Origin: Brevinema andersonii
Lineage (GTDB): Bacteria > Spirochaetota > DYKD01
DNA: 53,166 bases
Direction: 5' to 3'
Assembly (NCBI GenBank): GCA_020722765.1
Contig: DYKD01000015.1
Coordinates: 1 to 53,166, forward strand
Shown here: one piece after another, positions 9,681-18,384 of the stretch
How positions within the stretch are numbered: position 1 is the stretch's first letter
Layout: every line of letters begins with the position of its first letter
Position numbers and translations under genes: made by a program
Notes under the pieces: model-generated
What the model saw: the letters and a program-made list of their open reading frames with translations, nothing else
What the model was told of the DNA's origin: nothing
The model's database searches: none

Positions 9681-10073
9681 TTAGAACGCGTTCATGATGA
9701 GGAATCCGAACAGAACACCATAAATAGCAATCCCTTCCGCTAGACCGATGTAGATGAACGTTTTACCCATCATATCAGGCTTTTCTGCAATGACGCTTAG
9801 GGCAGCTGTAGCTACATGCGCAGTTGCGATACCTGCACCAATGGAGCCAAGTCCAACAGCAAGAGCTACACCCAAGTAAGCGATGGCTTTTGGCAAAGAC
9901 TGGGCTGTCTCTACTGTTGCACCTTCAGGATTGGTATCACCTGCAAAAAGGGAAACAGCACCCAATGAGAGAACCAAAACGATTACCAGTGCGAACAAAG
10001 CCGAACTGACTGCAACAAACCGTTTTAGTCCCTGACGAGCTTTGACCACTTTCTTTGAAATCTTTTTTTTCAT
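9681..10073 (-). CDS. atpK: V/A-type ATP synthase subunit K (membrane rotor ring)
   Basis: 130 aa with three hydrophobic stretches: an N-terminal one (FVAVSSALFALVIVLVLSLG) that may be a leader or extra helix, then the hairpin pair with the Gly-rich GLGSIGAGIATAHVATAA and the C-terminal IGLAEGIAIYGVLFGFLIM, whose Glu in LAEG is the ion-binding carboxylate. No clear Gln partner of the sodium-type site is seen in the first ring helix; proton coupling is a weak inference. The start at 10073 is chosen because GGAGGA (10083-10078) stands 5 nt before it; the ATG at 10085 overlaps that site. Confidence 0.93.
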   Translation of the reverse strand: MKKKISKKVVKARQGLKRFVAVSSALFALVIVLVLSLGAVSLFAGDTNPEGATVETAQSLPKAIAYLGVALAVGLGSIGAGIATAHVATAALSVIAEKPDMMGKTFIYIGLAEGIAIYGVLFGFLIMNAF

Positions 10074-10103
10074 TTTATCCTCCATAAGAATTGCTTTTCA
10101 TTT

Positions 10104-12089
10104 CTATTTCAACTTTAATGGTTTGAACTGCAAATTACCGTCCCTATAAAATTTTGTGAAAAACTCATAGAATTGGAGCCTGATTGCCTGGATTCCGGAA
10201 AGGAAGGCTTCCAAAATAATTATAAAAACATTTCCAACAATCAATACAATCCAATCACTGATACCGCCCCCTTTAGGATCTCCTACCATACTCGCAATAA
10301 TAAAAACACCTATAAAAAGACCTGCATGTGCGATAGCAAATGCTCCGATTCGGACAAAAGAAATGGAGTTGTTAAGATATCCAATGAAAAGCTCATAAGT
10401 CTGTATCAGCGACTCCAGGAAATACATTCCAATCCCCCCTTCAAAAGGCTCATGCTCTTTCTTAAGGAGATATAGGATAGGACCTTTGAAAAAAAGCAGA
10501 ATGACTGGAAGACCGAGCAAGGCAAAAACAACTGGCAAAGAGAGGACTCCCGAACCAGATTGCATGTAAACAAAAACACCTAAAGCTCCAAAATAGAAAA
10601 GGGCTCCAAGCAAACCATAATTATCGAATATGCCTTTCCTTATGTCTTTCACAATGAAGGAATTGATGAGGTTGAATATAAGCCCCAGAATGATGTAAAA
10701 AACACCAAACCCTATGGAAACTGCAACAATAGTCATAATATTATGAATGGGGTGCATCCACAAGGCTGGTATCAAATTCTCATAACCGAAAACACTTCCA
10801 AATAGCAAACCAAACAACATGGATGATGAACCGCAATAGACAAATATCTTGGCAAAATCCGTGGTCTTGATACCAAGAACCCGTTTCAGCCAGTTCTTGA
10901 CTCTCTTGTTATAGACCATAAAAAGTCCCAAAGCCAGAATGACAGCCCCGTGTCCGAGATCACTGAACATCATTCCAAACATGATCATATAGGTGATTGT
11001 AAAAATAGGGGTCGGGTCGATTGACTTATAGGCAGGAGGACCATAAGCTGAAACAAATATCTGGAAAGGTCTGAAGAAAACAGGGTTCTGGAACAGAATG
11101 GGAATATGGATTTTCCCTGCCTTGTAAGCTTCTGCCCGGCTTGCTTCAATACCTTCAATATAACAATGGTTCTTAGTCACACGCTTGATTGTTTCAACAA
11201 TCTTCTCTTTCTCCGAGGCAGGAGACCAGAATGACATACAGACATTATCCCCCGATTTCTTAAAAAAGGATTTGATGTCATTAAGCATACGCAGGTAATA
11301 AAACTCCCAATATTTTGGGAAAAGATACTCCCTGTCTTTGGAGACAAGTGCAGTCATTTCCTTCTGGAGAGCATCAATCTCATTCTTGAGCAAAGCCTTG
11401 GCACCTTCGATATCCTTATAGACATCTGAGATATCATGGAATTCTTTTGCAAGGTCGACATCAGTCCACCCATGATTCCTTAAAGCGCTATCCACATAAG
11501 CCTTGTTCTTGATCAAGCCCACGACAAGAGTCAGACACTGATCTTTTTTCTCTGACAAAGGATAAAGAATGACAGGAACACGCTCAAGACCTTTCCGTAA
11601 TGCAAGAAGTTGTTCCTGATCCATAGTGCCAAATCTATAGAAGACCACACTACTTCCGTCAAGGTTGAAAACATTATCTACCTGATTGAAGGTTCTAGTC
11701 TTTTCACTGGCTGACTCAAGTTCTTCCAATCTGTTCTTCTTACCATTCAGCCTATTGAGCAGGGAATAATAAGCGTCTGTAAACTCCCCTAACCTCTTGA
11801 TATCCTCTGAATGATCAGTCTTCCTGATGAAATCATAATTAGTGATTTCAGGCCTATGCTCCTTGAAATGGACTACATGGTCAATAGCGAACAGTTTCTC
11901 TTCGATATTTTTTATGTTTTCATATTCAGGAGAGACTGGAAATTTCTTAAGTTCAAGGCCTTCTGGCTGGACAGACTCAAATTCAACAAACTGCAGGTCT
12001 GCTTTTTCCAACAAAGGGAAAAGGGCAAGTTCAGAAAGTTTTTCCTGCAGGACGACCCTGAACAGGTACATCTTAGAAGGTGTGAACAT
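10104..12089 (-). CDS. atpI: V/A-type ATP synthase subunit I (membrane stator)
   Basis: 661 aa. The N-terminal half is a soluble arm with coiled-coil segments (about 90-120 and 230-270) that anchors the peripheral stalks. From about residue 350 on there are seven to eight transmembrane helices, beginning with the conserved IFTITYMIMFGMMFSDLGHG. The half-channels for ions lie between this part and the K ring. SFVRIGAFAIAHAGLF near the end is the conserved channel helix with its Arg. Its ATG overlaps the atpC stop by one base. Confidence 0.95.
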   Translation of the reverse strand: MFTPSKMYLFRVVLQEKLSELALFPLLEKADLQFVEFESVQPEGLELKKFPVSPEYENIKNIEEKLFAIDHVVHFKEHRPEITNYDFIRKTDHSEDIKRLGEFTDAYYSLLNRLNGKKNRLEELESASEKTRTFNQVDNVFNLDGSSVVFYRFGTMDQEQLLALRKGLERVPVILYPLSEKKDQCLTLVVGLIKNKAYVDSALRNHGWTDVDLAKEFHDISDVYKDIEGAKALLKNEIDALQKEMTALVSKDREYLFPKYWEFYYLRMLNDIKSFFKKSGDNVCMSFWSPASEKEKIVETIKRVTKNHCYIEGIEASRAEAYKAGKIHIPILFQNPVFFRPFQIFVSAYGPPAYKSIDPTPIFTITYMIMFGMMFSDLGHGAVILALGLFMVYNKRVKNWLKRVLGIKTTDFAKIFVYCGSSSMLFGLLFGSVFGYENLIPALWMHPIHNIMTIVAVSIGFGVFYIILGLIFNLINSFIVKDIRKGIFDNYGLLGALFYFGALGVFVYMQSGSGVLSLPVVFALLGLPVILLFFKGPILYLLKKEHEPFEGGIGMYFLESLIQTYELFIGYLNNSISFVRIGAFAIAHAGLFIGVFIIASMVGDPKGGGISDWIVLIVGNVFIIILEAFLSGIQAIRLQFYEFFTKFYRDGNLQFKPLKLK

Positions 12090-13129
12090 TACATCATCCC
12101 CCTAATCCTGTCTTCAGGAAGATCATAATATTTTCCGTTCATCACTGTAAAAACAATCCTCAACTCGCGGATCTTAAGGATATAAAAGGCTGTCAGAGTA
12201 CCGATATTGAAGGGGTCACTGGAAAGGATAGCTCTCGACTGCCTGTAAAGGACTTCTGACTCAAGCTCTTCCAGAAGCATAGCCTGTACACCAGGATCGA
12301 ACTCGTCCGCAATCCGGCTTGTCAAGGAAGACTTCTTAATACCCAGTGATGAAAGCACTTCTGAAATCTCAAAACCTACAGCTCTTTTCATGATTTCAAA
12401 AATCTTGCCATAAGGAACAAGATAAGTGACCAGTTCAAAAGGAGGCACCTTGTAATAGTGATGAAGCCTAAGGTGATTCTGAAGGTTGCTGAAATCCGCC
12501 ATTATATCATAGAATTTCTTAAGTATCGTACGGTCTTCCACATCAGCTTTTACCAAAGTTCCATAAAGACATTTGAAATAATACCTATCCAGATCCATGG
12601 ACATGAAAAACAGGGTTTGCGTTGTTGGGAACTGGTTGAAACTCTTAATCATGACCTGATAATATTCTGTCTCCCTGAGTTTCAACATAAGCTCGTCTGT
12701 AGTGCCTACGCGGGAAAGCTCTTCAGGGTTAAACTTCCCTATATTGATATGATAGACAAGGTTGATGGGCTTTCCAAAAAAAACATGGGAAAGCACTTTC
12801 TTGAGATTGTCAATCTCAAACACTCTCATTAGGCTATGAATCATTTTCTTAAGTGCTACCGAACCAGATGAACGGACAAGACTGAACATCCTGTTCTGGA
12901 AATCATCCAGAATGGCAGACTCCACATTCCTGTTGTTATGACCATTCTCTTTTTCATCAAGATCTACGGATTTCAGGAAAGCAAACGAAGGAAAAGACTT
13001 CAACTGCTGGATGAAAGTTTCAAAAGAATCAGTACGAATCAAGGAAGAAATGTCATCTTCTTTCAACAAGAAAGAGAGTTTAGCCCTTAACTTGGCATTC
13101 AGATAAGCGTAGGAATCAATATCGCCCAT
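12089..13129 (-). CDS. atpC: V/A-type ATP synthase subunit C (socket between rotor ring and stalk)
   Basis: 346 aa, almost all helical, matching the V/A-type C/d family (about 320-350 aa), which caps the K ring and receives the D/F axle. The opening DSYAYLNAKLRAKLSFLL corresponds to the conserved family start (Y-x-N-A-R-x-R). The C-terminal FNIGTLTAFYILKIRELRIV matches the usual closing helix (Y-x-x-x-K-x-x-E-x-x-N-L/I-R). Its position after the stalk gene and directly before atpI supports the call. Confidence 0.9.
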   Translation of the reverse strand: MGDIDSYAYLNAKLRAKLSFLLKEDDISSLIRTDSFETFIQQLKSFPSFAFLKSVDLDEKENGHNNRNVESAILDDFQNRMFSLVRSSGSVALKKMIHSLMRVFEIDNLKKVLSHVFFGKPINLVYHINIGKFNPEELSRVGTTDELMLKLRETEYYQVMIKSFNQFPTTQTLFFMSMDLDRYYFKCLYGTLVKADVEDRTILKKFYDIMADFSNLQNHLRLHHYYKVPPFELVTYLVPYGKIFEIMKRAVGFEISEVLSSLGIKKSSLTSRIADEFDPGVQAMLLEELESEVLYRQSRAILSSDPFNIGTLTAFYILKIRELRIVFTVMNGKYYDLPEDRIRGMM

Positions 13130-13143
13130 AGGACCTTCTTAGT

Positions 13144-13446
13144 TCAATGTTCAATCAGTACAGTCAAGGCTTCCCGCGCTAAAGCATCCTGTTTTTCAAC
13201 AGGAATGGAATCAAAACTTATGGAAGCCTGTTTAAGAACCTCTGCCTGTTCACGGTCTGCCTGCATTTCAGCCTGATGTATAGCTTCAGCAACGGCTCTT
13301 TCTGTTTCAGAACGCACTTGTTCGACAAGATCCTTGGCTTTCTTTTCAGCTATCTGCACAGCCAAGCGGGATTCGCGCTTAGCAACCTCAAGACGTTCAG
13401 CACATTCCTTTTCCTTGTCAATGACGGACTGGATGATCTTCTTCAT
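13144..13446 (-). CDS. V/A-type ATP synthase subunit H/G (peripheral stalk helix)
   Basis: 100 aa, nearly one continuous charged helix: segments such as KEKECAERLEVAKRESRLAV and RSETERAVAEAIHQAEMQAD are rich in Glu, Arg, Lys and Ala, the pattern of the short stalk subunit (called H in archaea, G in Thermus) that winds around subunit E. It starts 3 nt after motB and 14 nt ahead of atpC, making it the first ATPase gene. The identity rests on size, coiled-coil character and operon position. Confidence 0.8.
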   Translation of the reverse strand: MKKIIQSVIDKEKECAERLEVAKRESRLAVQIAEKKAKDLVEQVRSETERAVAEAIHQAEMQADREQAEVLKQASISFDSIPVEKQDALAREALTVLIEH

Positions 13447-13449
13447 GGT

Positions 13450-14223
13450 TTATTCCTGGCTTTCCCTGTCGATAATTACAATATCAACCCTGCGGTTGAA
13501 AGCACGACCTTCGGGAGTATCATTTGTAACAAGAGGCTTCGTATCTGAATAAGCGACAGCCATCATTCTGGACTCTGGTATTCCAAGAGACTTATACATC
13601 TTCAAAATGTTTATGGCGCGCTGGGAAGAAAGTTCCCAGTTTGAATCAAACTTATCCGATTTCAATGGACGGCTGTCCGTATGTCCCTCAATCCTAAGCT
13701 TGTTAGGAATCTCTGAAAAAAGCAGGGAAAGCTTTTTGAGAATCGTTTCTGCAGAAGGATTGACATCCGCAGAGCCTGGAGCAAAAAACATGTCCGCACC
13801 GAGCTGAATGATGATACCACGCCTGTCCACAAAAATCCGCATCTTATGAGTGGCGATTTCCGACTGGAACATGGAAAACGCATCCTTATATGTCTTGGAA
13901 AGATACGTGCCTACATCATCAAAAGAAGTGGAGGTCGTCTTTTCGGAATCTTTCATGACAACCATGTTGTTGTTCACATTCCTGCTCGGCAAGATGGAAT
14001 TATTACCGAAATCGATGATAATACGTCCTGCCGTGAAGACCATGCCTAGGGAAGCTGAAAGTTCCTCCAGCTTCTTCTGGCTAACCGAACTCATGGCATA
14101 AAGGACTATGAAAAACAACATAAGCAACGTAATCATGTCCGCATAAGTCAGAAGCCAACGTTCCATGCCTTCAGGCTTCTCTTCATGTTCCTCATGTTTT
14201 CGGATCATCCCACCGCGAGCCAT
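13450..14223 (-). CDS. motB: flagellar stator protein MotB
   Basis: 257 aa. A short basic N-terminus is followed by one membrane helix, TYADMITLLMLFFIVLYAMS, with the proton/sodium-carrying Asp29. A plug/linker (about 50-140) leads to an OmpA-like peptidoglycan-binding domain (about 145-250; LRIEGHTDSRP, NWELSSQRAINILKM, GRAFNRRVDIVI). GAGGAG precedes the ATG. It pairs with motA upstream and is followed after only 3 nt by the first ATPase subunit gene, so stator and ATPase appear to share one mRNA. Confidence 0.95.
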   Translation of the reverse strand: MARGGMIRKHEEHEEKPEGMERWLLTYADMITLLMLFFIVLYAMSSVSQKKLEELSASLGMVFTAGRIIIDFGNNSILPSRNVNNNMVVMKDSEKTTSTSFDDVGTYLSKTYKDAFSMFQSEIATHKMRIFVDRRGIIIQLGADMFFAPGSADVNPSAETILKKLSLLFSEIPNKLRIEGHTDSRPLKSDKFDSNWELSSQRAINILKMYKSLGIPESRMMAVAYSDTKPLVTNDTPEGRAFNRRVDIVIIDRESQE

Positions 14224-14250
14224 ATCAACTCCTCAAATGTCAGTAACTGA

Positions 14251-15045
14251 TCAGCGACGATCCTGTTCGGCGAAAGCTTTTCGCTTCGATTCGTCAATAA
14301 AACAGATAAGACGTTCCTTGATAATAGCAGGATTTTCACCCTGCTGGATGGCAAGAATGCCTTCCACAAGAAGTTCCTGTTGAAGCTTTTCTTTTTTCGC
14401 TATCAGTGCAAGCTTGTTGGCAATCGGAATCCAGAACAGGTTAGCAAGAGAGATCCCATACAAAGTGGCTACGAACGCCATAGCAATAGCAGGTCCCAGA
14501 CTGCTGGGATCAGACAAGTTCTTCAAAACATTGATGAGACCCATAACTGTTCCGATAATACCCATGGTTGGGGAGAAACCTCCAGCATTCATGAATATTC
14601 CTATGTCATTTTTAAGGCGAAATTCGTGATTATAAATCTCGTTTCCAAGAATGGAACGGATCGTATCCGGGTCAGTACCGTCAACAACAAGCTGAAGACC
14701 CTTTGGAAGGATCGGATTCAGTTTTTGCTGCTCAAGTTCGCCAATATCCTCTTCAAGGATGAGAAGCCCTTCACGACGCGCTTTTTCCGCAAGGGAAATC
14801 ACTGTGACAATGATATCTTCTTCCTTGCTTACAGGAACAAACATAGCCCTTTGAACAAGCTTGGGAATGTTGAAGATATCTTTCAAAGTGTAGGAAATAA
14901 TGATAGCGCCTAAGGTACCACCTAAAATGATAATCAAGGCGGAGATGCTGACGAGTCCCATAAGGGCTCCGCCCTCGCTTAAATAACCTACAAGCAGTCC
15001 ACCGAAACCGACAATCAGACCGATGAGTGTTGCTGAATCTTTCAT
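14251..15045 (-). CDS. motA: flagellar stator protein MotA
   Basis: 264 aa, four membrane helices: two near the start (about 5-20 and 32-52), a cytoplasmic domain of about 100 residues, then GGFSPTMGIIGTVMGLI with the conserved Pro159 and SLGPAIAMAFVATLYGISLA. This is the pentameric ring component that turns around the MotB dimer and pushes on the flagellar rotor protein FliG. MotA is 27 nt upstream of motB. A TTGACA box 50-56 nt upstream suggests that the stator-ATPase operon begins here. Confidence 0.95.
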   Translation of the reverse strand: MKDSATLIGLIVGFGGLLVGYLSEGGALMGLVSISALIIILGGTLGAIIISYTLKDIFNIPKLVQRAMFVPVSKEEDIIVTVISLAEKARREGLLILEEDIGELEQQKLNPILPKGLQLVVDGTDPDTIRSILGNEIYNHEFRLKNDIGIFMNAGGFSPTMGIIGTVMGLINVLKNLSDPSSLGPAIAMAFVATLYGISLANLFWIPIANKLALIAKKEKLQQELLVEGILAIQQGENPAIIKERLICFIDESKRKAFAEQDRR

Positions 15046-15072
15046 GTCCCTTCCCGATGATAATTTTTTAAA

Positions 15073-15101
15073 AAATTAGCAATAAATATCTGGAATGTCA
15101 A
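15073..15101 (-). promoter_or_regulatory. possible promoter of the motAB-ATPase operon
   Basis: Minus-strand TTGACA (15101-15096) is a perfect -35 box; 17 nt on, TAATTT (15078-15073) is only a fair -10. The 73-nt gap between the TPR gene and motA is otherwise very AT-rich. The TPR gene reads the same way, so read-through is also possible. Confidence 0.4.
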
Positions 15102-15118
15102 CAAAATATATAAATATT

Positions 15119-16486
15119 TCATACTCTTTTGCTCATGTTTTCCCTGTAATCCTGATACGCCTGATCCAACAGACCAATGAACTCATTTTCACGTATAACA
15201 GCAATGGAATGGATATGTGTAAGGTGAAGCACCTCTGAAGAGACTTCCCCAACCGTATAAATGGCCCCTTGGGAACAACTCTTATGCTTCATTTCAAAAT
15301 GGAAAAGCTCTACAACTTTCCTATCCACTACTTCCAATCCTCTCACAAACCGATACAAAACCTTGACAAACGCATCTTCCTGAGTCTTTATCTCACAGAA
15401 AGCCTCAACCACATTATGGGACAAATCCAATATTTTCAGGATATTGGCCCCAAGCCTTCCAAGAACTGCCAAAAGGAATGGTCTGAAATGTGAGGGATCT
15501 GAAAAAAGATAAATCCTGAAAGATTCATGCCCATTATACAGAGTTGCCAAATCATACCGTAGCTTGGCATCAGAATACTTTGGATCCATCGTATAGAGAT
15601 CCTTCCAATAGTCAAAGGATTCCTTGAAACGACCGATTTTTTCGGCAGAATTGGCAAGTTTGTAAAGGACATCCTTATATAAGATATGATAATTCGGCAG
15701 AAGGGAGAGCAATGGTCCCAATCTATCATAGGCACCTGCAAAATCATTCATCTTATAAAGAGACATACCCAAAGCATTCAGATATTCTACCCTCTGTTTT
15801 CCAACAGCAGTGACATTCTCAAGCATCTCTATGGATTGCCCGAACCTGTCCATCTTATAGTATGAAAGTCCTGCGTAGAGACCTGCTTCCGCACAATCAT
15901 GATTCACGCTTAAAGCACTCTGACCGAATTCAGCGCTGCGGGGAAAGTTCCTGATCTCATAATAGATTTTTGACAGGAGCAACATCGCTTCCCATGATTT
16001 GGGATTCTGTTCAAGACAAAGAAACAGGTGATGCACAGCCTTCTTGAGATCACGTATGATATAAAAGACCTCTGCAATCTTCAGGTTGACTGTCCAGAAA
16101 TCGAATCCGTTATTCTTCAGATAGACCAGATACTTGATGGAATCATTATAGAGAGCCATAGCTTTGCAAATATCAGAATAGAAAAGATAATATTCCTTAG
16201 TATTAAAATATCTGTTTCCCTGGATTTGGGAAAGCGGAATCTTTTTCAAAATTTTGACAGATTCATTCTCATTCTGAAGACCATGATAGGCACGTGCGAG
16301 CCCCCACAGGACACCCAGATTCTTCCTGCGCTCTTTGAGAGGGAGAAGAAGATCCACAGCGTCCTGAAACAGACCCTTTGTTACAGCTTGCAATCCTTTA
16401 TTGACTCTCATATCAAAAACAACATTTCTGATTATGAAAAACGCCATGCCAAAAACAACTAATCCCACAACTAATAAAAATTCCAT
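15119..16486 (-). CDS. membrane-anchored TPR protein with a possible nuclease-fold C-terminus
   Basis: 455 aa of unknown function. One N-terminal membrane helix (LLVVGLVVFGMAFFIIRNVV) is followed by at least seven helix-turn-helix TPR units between about 30 and 300 (for example WEAMLLLSKIYYEIRNFPRS, EAGLYAGLSYYKMDRFGQSI). The last ~115 residues change character: FHFEMKHK and then QGAIYTVGEVSSEVLHLTHI plus IRENEFIGLLDQA look like the closing strands of Mrr-like restriction-endonuclease folds, with a possible E-x-K but no clear upstream Asp. It lies directly upstream of motA on the same strand. A role in motility or envelope assembly is only suggested by place. No good ribosome site is seen at 16486. 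Confidence 0.6.
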   Translation of the reverse strand: MEFLLVVGLVVFGMAFFIIRNVVFDMRVNKGLQAVTKGLFQDAVDLLLPLKERRKNLGVLWGLARAYHGLQNENESVKILKKIPLSQIQGNRYFNTKEYYLFYSDICKAMALYNDSIKYLVYLKNNGFDFWTVNLKIAEVFYIIRDLKKAVHHLFLCLEQNPKSWEAMLLLSKIYYEIRNFPRSAEFGQSALSVNHDCAEAGLYAGLSYYKMDRFGQSIEMLENVTAVGKQRVEYLNALGMSLYKMNDFAGAYDRLGPLLSLLPNYHILYKDVLYKLANSAEKIGRFKESFDYWKDLYTMDPKYSDAKLRYDLATLYNGHESFRIYLFSDPSHFRPFLLAVLGRLGANILKILDLSHNVVEAFCEIKTQEDAFVKVLYRFVRGLEVVDRKVVELFHFEMKHKSCSQGAIYTVGEVSSEVLHLTHIHSIAVIRENEFIGLLDQAYQDYRENMSKRV

Positions 16487-16590
16487 GGAATGAATATACC
16501 TATAATGCTTTGGAAAAGCAAAAGGGAATAGTTGGACTTTTCATCTAAAAAACGTTTTGTTACAATAAATAAACAAAGGTCTGAAAAAAT

Positions 16591-17901
16591 ATGAGCGATT
16601 GTGACATAAATATCTATCTTATGGCAGCCATGGGAGACGCTCTTGGTACAGGCGTTTATGGATTAAGACCAGAAGCAGTAAAATCGTTTTATGGCGATTT
16701 GGACAGATATATCAATCCGGAAGAGCACCTCTCCCATAAGATCTATCGCTGGACAAAGCCAGGATATTATTCGTTCATCACACAGATGGCTCTCTTGGTT
16801 ACAGACGCCCTTCTGTCAAAAGGCAAGCTGGAAAACAACATCACAAAACTGATGGACGAAGCAGACCAACGTTCTTATAGCCATTTCAGGGGGATTTTCC
16901 GGAATTCGTCAGGCGGATTCGAAGATTGTCTTGATTCCAGGAAAATGGAAGAAAAAAACAACAGGACCCAATCTTTCTTTTCAGGAATCACATATCCCTT
17001 CATTTGCAGGTATTCCGAACATCCGGACAGGGCTGCAGACGAGCTGATCCAATTCATACTTACAATGAACAACAACTGCATAACCCTGTCAGCAGCACTG
17101 GCAACTTTAGCAGCCATTACTTGCAGGAAAGAAGCAGGCTCTTCCACATCAAGAAAAAAAATCCTGGAAGCCATTGCTGACAGGACAGAAACGTGGGAAC
17201 AAAAAGTGAAACAGCGGCATTCCAAAGACATAGACATGATGTCACTTCCTTTCTTGGGAAATTTCAGCTCAATCATCAGAACACTTTCCTTGTTGGACGA
17301 AACTGCAACAATCGATGAGGGAACAAAACTGATCACTAAAAATGCAAAAGAAAAAATGCGGATGGAAATCAACAGACCAGGACATCCAGAGCCTCTTGCC
17401 TGCGTTGTCACGGGGATATTTATCGGGTGCAGCCCGTTCACTACACCGCATGAGAGCCTCTTCAAGGCAGCACAATATGGGCAAGGTGCGAACATCACTG
17501 CATCTATCGCAGGAGCTGTCCAAGCTGCTGGTTTTCCTGAAAGAATCGAACACCCATCCCAGATCCTTACGGGGCTAGCCAACTACAAGCAGATCATACT
17601 GCGTGCAGAAGCCATAGATGCAGGGAACTTCGTGGCAGACATGAAAGATTTCAGGACAATGGAACACAGCCTTACACAGAGCGTCTCTTTGGATCTGGAA
17701 AAACTGATCAAGAAATATCCTGTACAAGAGAAGCAGGAAGGTCCCCGACAGAAGGATTTCCTCGATGACATGATCATAAAACCATTGATTCCGGACAGGA
17801 AAAACAAACGGCTGTGGAGAGACTACGAAAGAGAGAAGACAAAAAAGAAAAAGAGAAGACGGGATTTCATCGATTACCCTATGAAAACGGAAGATGATTG
17901 A
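16591..17901 (+). CDS. degenerate ADP-ribosylglycohydrolase-family protein
   Basis: 436 aa. The layout recalls ADP-ribosyl-acceptor hydrolases: MAAMGDALGTGVYGL at the start (family pattern GxxxGDALGxP), SFITQMALLVTDALL in the position of the usual TDDTQMAL, and GQGANITASIAGAVQAAGF in the position of GGDTDTIAAIxGA. In both metal sites the Asp/Thr ligands are replaced (ITQ and QGANI), so the two-Mg catalytic centre is probably lost. The tail (about 400-436) is very basic (EREKTKKKKRRR). It is divergent to the TPR gene and stands alone on its strand. A binding or regulatory role is possible; the family link is by motif only. Confidence 0.55.
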   Translation: MSDCDINIYLMAAMGDALGTGVYGLRPEAVKSFYGDLDRYINPEEHLSHKIYRWTKPGYYSFITQMALLVTDALLSKGKLENNITKLMDEADQRSYSHFRGIFRNSSGGFEDCLDSRKMEEKNNRTQSFFSGITYPFICRYSEHPDRAADELIQFILTMNNNCITLSAALATLAAITCRKEAGSSTSRKKILEAIADRTETWEQKVKQRHSKDIDMMSLPFLGNFSSIIRTLSLLDETATIDEGTKLITKNAKEKMRMEINRPGHPEPLACVVTGIFIGCSPFTTPHESLFKAAQYGQGANITASIAGAVQAAGFPERIEHPSQILTGLANYKQIILRAEAIDAGNFVADMKDFRTMEHSLTQSVSLDLEKLIKKYPVQEKQEGPRQKDFLDDMIIKPLIPDRKNKRLWRDYEREKTKKKKRRRDFIDYPMKTEDD

Positions 17902-17914
17902 TTTTCAATCATTC

Positions 17915-18384
17915 TCACACTACTGCCATGAAACATTCATACAAAACGATCATCACAGCTTGCGCAAGGTTGTAGGATGGTTCACTTCCAGCCATAGGAA
18001 TGCGGATCCGCGCATCACAATCCTTTTCTCCTCCCCTACCCAGTCCCTGATTTTTATAGTGGCATTTTTAGGAACAAGAACATCTTTCACACGTGCCCGA
18101 CCAGAGGTTCCAACCACAATATCATAGCCAAAAACAGCTTCTTCAAACGAAGAGACAATTTCCGCATTTTCCAATATACGATCAGAACCTACAGCCATTT
18201 TCAAGGCATTAGGATGTTTCAAATCAGCCAATTCATGAGGATTTAACAGTACAAGCTCCTTAAAACCAGTCACCTGCATGGCTCTGGCAACAGCGCCTAC
18301 ATTTTCAGGATAGCTTGGTCTTACAAGACAAATCCTGATATTTTCAAGGATGTGCCCATGTCTGCGTTTGCTGAAGGGACTCAT
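17915..18384 (-). pseudogene. broken TrmJ/SpoU-type RNA 2'-O-methyltransferase
   Basis: The first frame (18384 to 17953) gives IRICLVRPSYPENVGAVARA, MQVTGFKELVLLNP and VVGTSGRARV, the N-terminal half of TrmJ-like SPOUT methyltransferases. After KRIVM it runs out of frame. Near 18010 the neighbouring frame takes up GSEPSYNLAQAVMIVLYECF and runs to a TGA at 17915, matching the family's C-terminal knot (N-L-A-Q-A-V). The intervening SAM-site strand (FGxExxGL...) is absent, so this is a small deletion plus frameshift, not a sequencing-type single-base slip. The knot that binds SAM is destroyed. Its ATG overlaps the stop of the flavoprotein gene, so the remnant may still be translated. Confidence 0.75.

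Noticed and set aside
16875-17582. 235-codon frame on minus, opposite the ADP-ribosylglycohydrolase-like gene
   Set aside because: Antisense shadow of a gene with better start, ribosome site and family motifs.
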